From assembly GCF_033807715.1 (NCBI RefSeq), contig NC_084587.1:14427017-14491016 (forward strand): a DNA stretch of 64,000 nt, written 5' to 3'. A program made the translations under genes and the position numbers. Of this stretch, positions 56,965-64,000 are shown in pieces. The number at the start of each line of letters is the position of its first letter. The stretch's first letter is position 1. The notes under the pieces are model-generated. The model searched no databases. It was not told where the DNA came from and was given only the letters and a program-made list of their open reading frames with translations. The DNA is from Cololabis saira. Lineage: Eukaryota; Chordata; Actinopteri; Beloniformes; Belonidae.

Positions 56965-58063
56965 TCGGGCCCGACCGACAGGATAGAGAGGACACGGAGT
57001 TTAGTGCAGAACCCTTTATTTGTCACCAGACACCAACACACGTGCTTCAGCTCCAGCAGCTTCAGTCTGACCACCAGTCTCAGCAGCAGCTTCTCCTCTT
57101 ATAAGGCTGGCAGGGTGGAGAAGTTGACGGGCCACAGCTGTGTCCCGTCAGCCTGAGTGGCTGCAGCTCCTCCACTCTGCCACACACCCCCAACGCCAAA
57201 CTCGCGCCGGGGTCTGTCCGGCTGAGCCTACTCCCCCCCCCGCCCCCATCGGAGCGGGAGAGGAAGCCCGGAACCGCCGTCTGCGCCCCCGGGCCTTCCT
57301 GGTTCAGACGGCCGCCGAGCCCCGTCGGGAGGTCGCCCTCGGCGTCGGGCCGACCGCCGAGAACGCCGCTCTTGGTACCGGGCCCATGGTGGCCTCGGGC
57401 CAGACGGCATCCGCGGCCGGGGTGTGTCCAGGACCCTCCCCTCCCCGACGCAGCACTGCTCCGGCCGCTGGTCTGTCTCCACCTCGCCGACCTCAGTCTC
57501 CGCCTCCGACGCCCCCGGGACCGCGTCCTCCGGGACCGCATCCTCCGGGACCGCATCCTCCGGGACCGCATCCTCCGGGACCGCATCCTCCGGGACCGCC
57601 ATGGCGAACCTCAGGCGTGGCGCTGGGGTGGGTCGCTCCGCGGGTCCCGCAGCCTCTGCCTCCCGGCCTGCAGGCTGCGGCGACAGCAGCGCTTCCAGCG
57701 CCGCGAGCTGCCGCTCACCATGGCCCTGAAGCACGGCTGCCAGGTCTGCCATTGCTCGGGCCAGCGCCTCCAGGGCCCGCTCCGTGCCTCCCTTCTCCAT
57801 CCTTTTGGGCCCCACGTTGGGCGCCAGTGTAGCAGAGCGAGTGCTACGGGGGCCCGACCGACAGGATAGAGGAGGACACAGAGTTTAGTGCAGAACCCTT
57901 TATTACCAGACACCAACACACGCGCTTCAGCTCCAGCACAGCAGAACACAGATCACCAGCAGCTTCAGCTTCTCCTCTTATAAGGCTGGCAGGGTGGAGA
58001 AGTTGACGGGCCACAGCTGTGTCCCGTCAGCTTGAGTGGCTGCAGCTCCTCCACTCTGCCACA
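56965..58063 (-). mobile_element. Small LTR retrotransposon (TRIM-like, 1.1 kb) with tRNA-Lys type primer site
   Basis: On the minus strand, the 5' LTR (57828-58063, 236 bp, TGTGGCAG...CTACA) has a TATA-like CTTATAAGAGG and a poly(A) signal GGTAATAAAGG. One base later comes TGGCGCCCAACGTGGGGC (57826-57809), a primer-binding site of the tRNA-Lys(1,2) type. The 3' LTR (56965-57184) follows a G-rich tract (GGCGTTGGGGGTG); its outer end is about 20 bases shorter. ATCCT on both sides (56960-56964, 58064-58068) may be the 5-bp duplication. It encodes no protease, RT or integrase, so must be mobilised in trans. Confidence 0.8.
57228..57800 (-). CDS. gag-like ORF of the small LTR element (190 aa)
   Basis: Uninterrupted from the ATG at 57800, nine bases after the primer site, to the stop at 57228. 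The N-terminus (MEKGGTERALEALARAMADL then AAVLQGHGERQLAALEALL) is a helical, Leu/Ala/Glu-rich segment of the sort that opens some retrotransposon Gag proteins. Five tandem VPEDA units (15-bp repeats at about 57525-57600) follow, then an acidic stretch and an Arg/Gly/Pro-rich C-terminus that could bind nucleic acid. No zinc knuckle is seen. The assignment to Gag rests on position and composition, not on a recognised domain. The GC content is far above its surroundings. Confidence 0.5.
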   Translation of the reverse strand: MEKGGTERALEALARAMADLAAVLQGHGERQLAALEALLSPQPAGREAEAAGPAERPTPAPRLRFAMAVPEDAVPEDAVPEDAVPEDAVPEDAVPGASEAETEVGEVETDQRPEQCCVGEGRVLDTPRPRMPSGPRPPWARYQERRSRRSARRRGRPPDGARRPSEPGRPGGADGGSGLPLPLRWGRGGE

Positions 58064-58251
58064 ATCCTGTTTTAGTCTAATGTTCCCCACATTATATGAC
58101 AATAAGAAACACAGCTTTGTTGTCACAACTCCCCATCAGAAAAAACAGAGTTTATAAGGGAAGCTTTTAAAAATTCAGACCCTGTCTTTGGCTTTTAATG
58201 ACTGAAATCGAGCTACTAGAGCCAGATGATGAGGTTCTAATTCAAGCTATT

Positions 58252-58685
58252 CCGGTGTTGTGCCAAAAATTGATTGCCTGACAGAATCTGATTTCTTCTG
58301 ATTTGTGGCCGCGGGAGCGCGCACAGCAGCCCGTTGAACGATAGCGCTAAAAAGTCAGATTTTCAGATTATGAAGCTCAAGAATGAGATCAAGTCATATT
58401 TAGGCAGAAACAACTTTTCATTAACTGTATTTGGCCTTCAATCAATTTTTGGCAGGTGAAAATGCCTATTTTGTGTTGTAACGGTCCTTTAAAAGAGTTA
58501 AAAGCAATCATGTGAGCTCTAGTGTTTATATTGTGAAGCTCAAGGATGAGATCAAATCATATTTAGGTAGAAACAACCTTTCATTAATTGTATTTGGACT
58601 TCAATCCATTTTGGCAGGTAAAAAGACCCATTTTCAGGGGAGAAATCAGATTCTGGCAGGCAATCACTTTTTGGCACGACACCGG
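58252..58685. mobile_element. MITE (434 bp) with an internal direct duplication
   Basis: Inverted ends CCGGTGTTGTGCCAAAAA (58252) and TTTTTGGCACGACACCGG (58685), extending over about 45 bp with a few mismatches. Inside, a segment of about 85 bp (GAAGCTCAAGAATGAGATCA..., 58370-58456) is repeated in the same orientation at 58535-58619. The superfamily is unknown. Confidence 0.7.
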
Positions 58686-60339
58686 CATGTAAACGCAAAC
58701 CAGGGTTGGCCGAGCTATTGACCGACCAGGGACTCCGTCTCCCGGAAGTGACGAGACCGTGGAGCGGGAAAAATAACAGTCACGGCATCACAACAGCACA
58801 GTAGCAGAAGCAGATGGAAGGACGAGGAACAACGTAATTGTTGAGTGGATCCTGAGCGCGGATAAGCAGGGTCTCCTAGTAGGAAGACGTTGAAGATGTT
58901 TGTTAAGTAACTGTTCTAACTAACCGGAAGAATTCCAACATGAAAGGGCAAGTAGCGCCACCTAGTGTCGCGGATTCGCTAGCAGCTCACTCAATAATTC
59001 GATTCTCTTCCCACGCATGGATAATTGGATTTCACGCAAACTCCAGTTAAATCCTTAGCTCAGTCATTGCTTAACTCAATTTAGATGTGCATGTAACCGT
59101 ACGGACTGAGGCCCTTTCATTTCTTGTGAGGGATGGATGTCACTTACTGATGTGAGTTAAGACCTTGACATGACAGAAACAGAGAAAACTTTTATTTTGG
59201 ATTCAGGTTTTGGCAATCATTTTAGGGACTAATATATGTGGAAAAATTAGGCTAATTATGATTTGCTTCATTGTTTATTTGTAAATTAAGTGCTCAAATC
59301 CCTCCTCACTTGAGGAAATTAAGCGGAACACATTTTGGCGACACATGCATATTAGGTCAATTTTGCTTTTAGTAACATGTGTGCAACATGACGTATGCAG
59401 CTTTTTAGTGGGTGCCTACCATTAGTTCATGAGGCCCCTGATCATCCGCAAGAAACAGAAATTAAATCCTGAGACAGCCATACTGGCTCCTGCTGCGCAC
59501 AGATTCTTTCCATGACAGTTATAATCAGAATAGGTAGGAAATGGCAGCGACTGTTGTTTTTTTTCCCCACTTATACCTGATATTCACCCTAAATCAACCC
59601 ACAAAACGCATCCAATCCACTTCAGCTCCGGTTTAAATTCACCAACTATCTTGCGGTCTAATGTGGATGAACAAAACCAAAAGGAACAATGACACACGTG
59701 AGCCGATTCACATCATGATTGACTCTTTTGGGTCAGTAGTTCCTAGTGAACAAAGAAATGGAGACACAACAGCCGGCTCTGCTCACTTTATTGTCCTTGA
59801 TAGCAGCAGTTATGCAGCCAAATTCTACATCTAATAACACTGCAGCTGCCTACATGTGTGGCAGCAAACCGTAAGAGAAATCTGCAGCTGATGATGTTTT
59901 CAGGGAAGTTTTCAGCCCATTCTCACTTGCACTCATGCCCGGTGAGCGTGGACGCCTCTGATACGCAGTTAGAGCAGCGTTAATAAGAATGGCACTTTTC
60001 TGACACAGAGTGACAATATGGAATTAGATTAGTTGCATTTTAAAACGATGTTTTAGAGAAGATGGATGACTGTGGAAGAAGTGAAGAGTGTGTGGGCAGG
60101 CTTGAAACGACAATTCCTCTCCTGCTTCTCCTTCACACGAGTGCTTCATCAGTTGATCCTCTCCGGCTTGCAGGTTTCTGCTTGATAATTCTGCCTTTTC
60201 ACTGTTGTAGTAGCTTCAGAGATAGCAAAGCGTTACTGTCCAAAACTCTGTGAATATCTGCAGTGTTCTCTGGCCCACGTTTAGCTTTGACTGACTGACT
60301 CTGGTGTAGCTCCCTAAGCTCAGCCAGCGCTATGTTGTT
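58686..60339. other. Intergenic, no gene recognised
   Basis: No gene or clear repeat end. Short motifs such as GCATGTAAACGCA (58685) echo the element at 28810. Confidence 0.35.
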
Positions 60340-61032
60340 AAAGTACAAATACTTCCTTACCTTACTTAAGTAGAAATTTTGGTTATCTATACTTCACTGG
60401 AGTGATTATTTTTCAGACGACTTTTTACTTTTACCTCTTACATTTTCACGCAATTATCTGTACTTTTAAACTTACATTTTAAAAACAGCCTCGTTACTCT
60501 ATTTCATTTCAGCCTTTAAAAAAAAACTATCCAGTTAAATTGCTCCATCCGGATAGAGTGAATTTGGTTGTGGTTGTTTCAGATGTTCTTGTCCAGTTTT
60601 GTTCTTACATCCGTTCCCTCAGATTCCTGCAACTAAACTTGGATGTACATTCCAATATAGGTTAGGATAAATGATAACATGCCTCTGAAGTTTGACTTTT
60701 TGCACCATTACAATACTTATAGGCAACTAGTCATCATATCTTCTGCTCTCTGAAACACATGTTAATGCTCAATAGTACACATATATGGTTCTTTAATATA
60801 TTTGCATTATACTAAGATGCATTCATTTTCAATGGCTTTTGTCCTTAATGGCTTTTTTCCCCCTTACATTACTTTTACTTTTATACTTTAAGTAGTTTTG
60901 AAACCAGTACTTTTATACTTTTACTTGAGTAAAAAACTTGAGTTGATACTTCAACTTCTACAGGAGTATTTTTAAACTCTAGTATCTATACTTCTACCTG
61001 AGTAATGAATGTGAATACTTTTGACACCTCTG
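60340..61032 (+). mobile_element. hAT-like element, copy A3
   Basis: Same orientation as copy A2 and lacking its nested MITE, so it shows the empty site near 60990. The right end TTGACACCTCTG is intact (61032). The left end is diverged and no target duplication is visible. Confidence 0.75.
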
Positions 61033-62682
61033 GTCTTGATTGCCTCTCTCGTCATACATGTACAACCATACGGTCCCTAAGGCTAAACTCACCTCTTCCC
61101 ATAGTGCCAGAGACCAGGATTCATGCAACAGTTAAACGTGAAATGGAGCAGTCACACCACTTAAACAGGGCCGGCTTCAGCGGAAAATCCTGCTTTGTTA
61201 CGGTGCAGATAGTCTCTGTGAGCGCATCATCAGACAGCTATAAACAAAGTGAAACAAAAATGTCACTTTTTCCCTCCTTCTTCTTATTAAGCTTGACTCC
61301 TTTCACTGCTATTCTTTGAGCATCATCACATGCTATCATTTTCTGTCAATAATCCTGTCATTCCCTGCCAGCCTCGTGGCAGAAGATGGCAGAATTACTG
61401 AAGAAAAATGCAGCAGGAGGTGTCATGTCCTGCCAGCTCCTGCCAGTTTTTACTCTTCAGCTCAGCGGCACAATGCTGCAATGCAGACTTAACCTCTACC
61501 TGAAACTGCATTCCCACCAAAACTGGTTTCAACAGTCCACAACAACGGACCCCTATTAGCACAGATGGTAGCATTTGAATTTAAAGCAGTGAATTAGTGG
61601 AGAAAAAAAACATTTGGTGGGGAATATCAGCACCTCAGCCACTGAAGGGGTAAAACAAGGACAGATCCAGCGGCTCAGCGGGTAATCCTTTAATCACAGG
61701 GCTGACTGATGCCTCGCTCTCCCACATGCTGAAGTGTTTCAGGTAACAAACCAAAGTCTGCAGACAAGCAAAATGCATGCACGCCAATTAAGCCACCGTC
61801 AATCTGCATGTGCAAATGAGTTCATGAGAAATAAAGTATTCTAAAGTCCGTATAACACTGCAACATTATACAGTTAAAGTATATAAAAGCACAAGATTAG
61901 GACGGATCAGTCGGAATTAAGTAAGCTCTCAGCATGCTGACATTTTGTTGTTCTTTCAATTTGCAGTTGCTTTTTGTTGATGAAAGATCTTTAGAATGAC
62001 CTTTAGAAAAGTGCTTTTGAACATACTTGAGGATGGTAATCATTTGGGGAAAATTGCATTCAAATTAGAGGCTGTTTCTCAGGTGCAGCTTGACGAACTC
62101 AACTAATTGCTTCCTGTGCAGCTTCCCCTCTCTGCCCCCCGGCTCAATGCCCCACTTTGAGTTCAATATCTACCTCATAAGTGAAGCAGTTTCTGGTAAA
62201 GTTTAGGGACCATATTCCATCTGTTCATGTTATATAGGCGTTCATAGGGAGGACCTTATTTAGGGGACTGCAGAAAGTGTATGTCGGATGTTGAAACCGT
62301 ACCTGAAGTGCCGTACCTGAAGTGTGACGGCACATGAAGTGCCATGACTATAAGCTCAAGTGTTGTCAGAGGGGCTGCATGGTGTCGTTCTGATTTTCCT
62401 GTGAAAAATGTTTATTGCTGTCTCCAAATACGCTTCGGGTCAGCTCAGGCACGACCAGGTGAAGACACACTCATCCAGGAAGCATCCTGTTCTTTTGGCT
62501 CGTCTTTGCTCCGTTAGCATGCAGCCCACTGTAACAATAACGCCCCTCAACTGCTTCTACGTTAACACAACATGACCTTTGAGGGCTGGCAAGCTATTAC
62601 ACTTGAGATCTGTTCATATTTCCAATTTAACCCAAGGAATGTGAGATTTTTAATTTGCACAGTGGACTTGTGTGGCTCTTAT
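61033..62682. other. Intergenic, no gene recognised
   Basis: No coding, RNA or transposon signals were found. Confidence 0.35.
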
Positions 62683-63016
62683 CATCCATCCATCCATCTT
62701 CTATACAGGTTTATCCTTTGCAGGGTCACGGGGGTCTGCTGGAGCCTATCCCAGCTCATTACAGGCGAGAGGCAGGTGATCAGAGGGCCACATATACAGA
62801 CACTCACACCTACGGGCAATTTAGGATCATCAATTAACCTAGTATGCATGTTTTTTTGACTGTGGGATGAAGCCTGAGTAACCGGAGGGAACCCATGCAA
62901 GCACGGGGAGAACATGCAAACTCCACACAGAAAGGCTCCCGCCGGGCCAGGGATTCGAACCGGGAACCTTCTTGCTGTGAGGCAACAGTGCTAAACACCA
63001 AGCCACGTGCTGCCAT
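62683..63016 (-). mobile_element. tRNA-derived SINE
   Basis: On the minus strand it starts GGCAGCACGTGGCTTGG (A-box-like, TGGCTTGGTGTTTAGCA near 63009-62993) and has a perfect B box GGTTCGAATCC at 62961-62951, the RNA polymerase III promoter of a tRNA. The body is a very common fish repeat ('gaacatgcaaactccacaca' on the + strand) and ends in a (GGAT)n tail at 62684-62698. Confidence 0.8.
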
Positions 63017-63204
63017 GAAGCAATATTTTATACTTAAAATAAAATGAAATCCAATTCTGCTTTCTTACAGACTTGAGTTGTGTTTAGGAGTAAAAACATT
63101 CAGTACTCCAACAATTTGACCATTTATTCTTTGTCCCAGTATAGATGCACATAAAGGGAACCAGTTTATCAACGTCGGTTAGCCTCCGCCACAACAGGCG
63201 GATA

Positions 63205-63640
63205 TATATATATTTCTTAACCAATAAACTACTTTCTTAACCAATAAACTACCTCATACTGTGCAATATTTTCTATTTTCTATTTTCTAACCATAATATT
63301 CCAATATTCTATGTGCAATACTCTTCCATCCTTTCAAGTGCAATATTCTTCCACCTAGAAAATGTACATTTTTATCCTCCCATTCACTCTTTTTTATAGT
63401 GTATATATATATTTATGTTTCCTGTTTTTCATTTTGTTGTTTACAGTACTTGTTTACATAGTCTTTGCATGTGTGCACCTTTACGGAGCTGCTGCTTAAT
63501 TTCATTGTACCAGTATAATGATAATAAAGGCTTTCTATTCTATTCTATTCTATTCTATTCTATTCTATTCTATTCTATTCTATTCTATTCTATTCTATTC
63601 TATTCTATTCTATTCTATTCTATTTTATTCTATTCTAATG
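63205..63640 (+). repeat. LINE 3' UTR with (TTCTA)n tail
   Basis: Repeated 'tgcaatattc' units (63260-63350), then 'ggagctgctgcttaatttca' and AATAAAGG, ending in about 21 TTCTA/ATTCT pentanucleotide units (63533-63637). Confidence 0.75.
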
Positions 63641-63834
63641 TCAGCTTTCACCTCTTACACCATGCACCAAAACAACAGATACATCTTTGGTTTAGTTGGT
63701 GGCACCAAAATGGAAAATTGGTGAATTGGACTGACTTACACCTCTGTCTCATTCGCAAATGTCCTGTATACTTGGTTTTGTTTTGTTTTTTGTATCGCTT
63801 TCTATCGGGGTCTTCTGGTTCTTCTGGATTGAAG

Positions 63835-64000
63835 CCCAGGTTGAGAACTGTGGCAGCACGAGTACTGACAGGAATCAGCAGGAGAGACCACGTCTCTCCA
63901 ATGTTAGCATCGCTCCATTGGCTACCTGTAAAATTCAGAATCCAATTTAAAATTTTATTACTTGCATATAAAGCCCAAAACGGCTCAGCTCCGCAGTATT
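63835..64000 (+). pseudogene. LINE reverse-transcriptase fragment running off the window
   Basis: It reads RNCGSTSTDRN-type sequence, then SNVSIAPLAT; shifting frame gives LHWLPVKFRIQFKILLLAYK and AQNGSAPQY, the C-terminal region of a Rex1/CR1-like fish LINE. It is frame-broken and continues past 64000. Confidence 0.65.

Noticed and set aside
57140..57869. Plus-strand frames of 165 and 230 codons in the GC-rich LTR element
   Set aside because: They are antisense to the gag-like ORF, and the element's LTR, primer site and poly(A) signal all point to the minus strand.
58252..58685. Direct repeats considered as a CRISPR-like array
   Set aside because: Only two long repeats, in a eukaryotic MITE; no CRISPR arrays are expected or seen.
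62951..62961. Possible functional tRNA gene (B box)
   Set aside because: The B box is good, but no cloverleaf closes and the downstream body is a dispersed repeat, so it is a SINE head.

Overview
This window reads as teleost fish nuclear DNA. The only host genes I can support are three small, multi-exon vertebrate genes: TMEM134 (864-8109, +), AIP (14970-22472, +) and CDK2AP2 (25899-32593, -). Their splice sites and reading frames all close. The three families also lie close together on human 11q13, so this is a conserved neighbourhood. PITPNM1, which I recall lying between AIP and CDK2AP2 in human, was not found. AIP and CDK2AP2 are convergent, with about 3.4 kb between their stop codons. 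Nearly everything else is transposon-derived, mostly of types common in ray-finned fish.

Left part (1-25 kb): TMEM134 and AIP, with introns and spacer filled by hAT-like elements (1-626, 4282-4897, 13700-14777, 17382-18217, 20128-20995), a Tc1/mariner-like palindrome (15834-16117), a LINE relic with a restriction-like endonuclease end (9688-11995) split by a Harbinger-like MITE (10117-10754), several other LINE tails, and a piggyBac-like MITE whose core has become a pyrimidine tetranucleotide array (23489-24354).

Middle (25-36 kb): CDK2AP2. Its first intron holds a Myb/SANT-type transposon ORF (29105-29395), a LINE reverse-transcriptase relic (30077-31370) and a second LINE 3' end on the other strand. 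Upstream lie a second copy of the BED-finger hAT element and more LINE pieces.

Right part (36-64 kb): no host gene recognised. The most notable item is a minus-strand unit (37097-41180) with noncoding first exons, C2H2 zinc fingers, a long tnp2/CACTA-like transposase broken by frameshifts, and a separate spliced ORF with a SAM-like domain. After it come a 1.8 kb element with inverted repeats of about 360 bp, a second piggyBac-like MITE end carrying a 1.4 kb GGAA array, a hAT element that kept its transposase N-terminus, a Harbinger-like element with another MITE inside its Myb-like ORF, a Kolobok-like element with a THAP remnant, a 1.1 kb LTR element with a tRNA-Lys type primer site and an open gag-like frame, a tRNA-derived SINE and LINE ends.

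What stands out is how many insertions keep readable target-site duplications (8 bp for hAT, TTAA for piggyBac/Kolobok, 3 bp for Harbinger, TA for Tc1/mariner), so the order of nesting can be read directly. All family names are from pattern recognition by eye; no database search was run.
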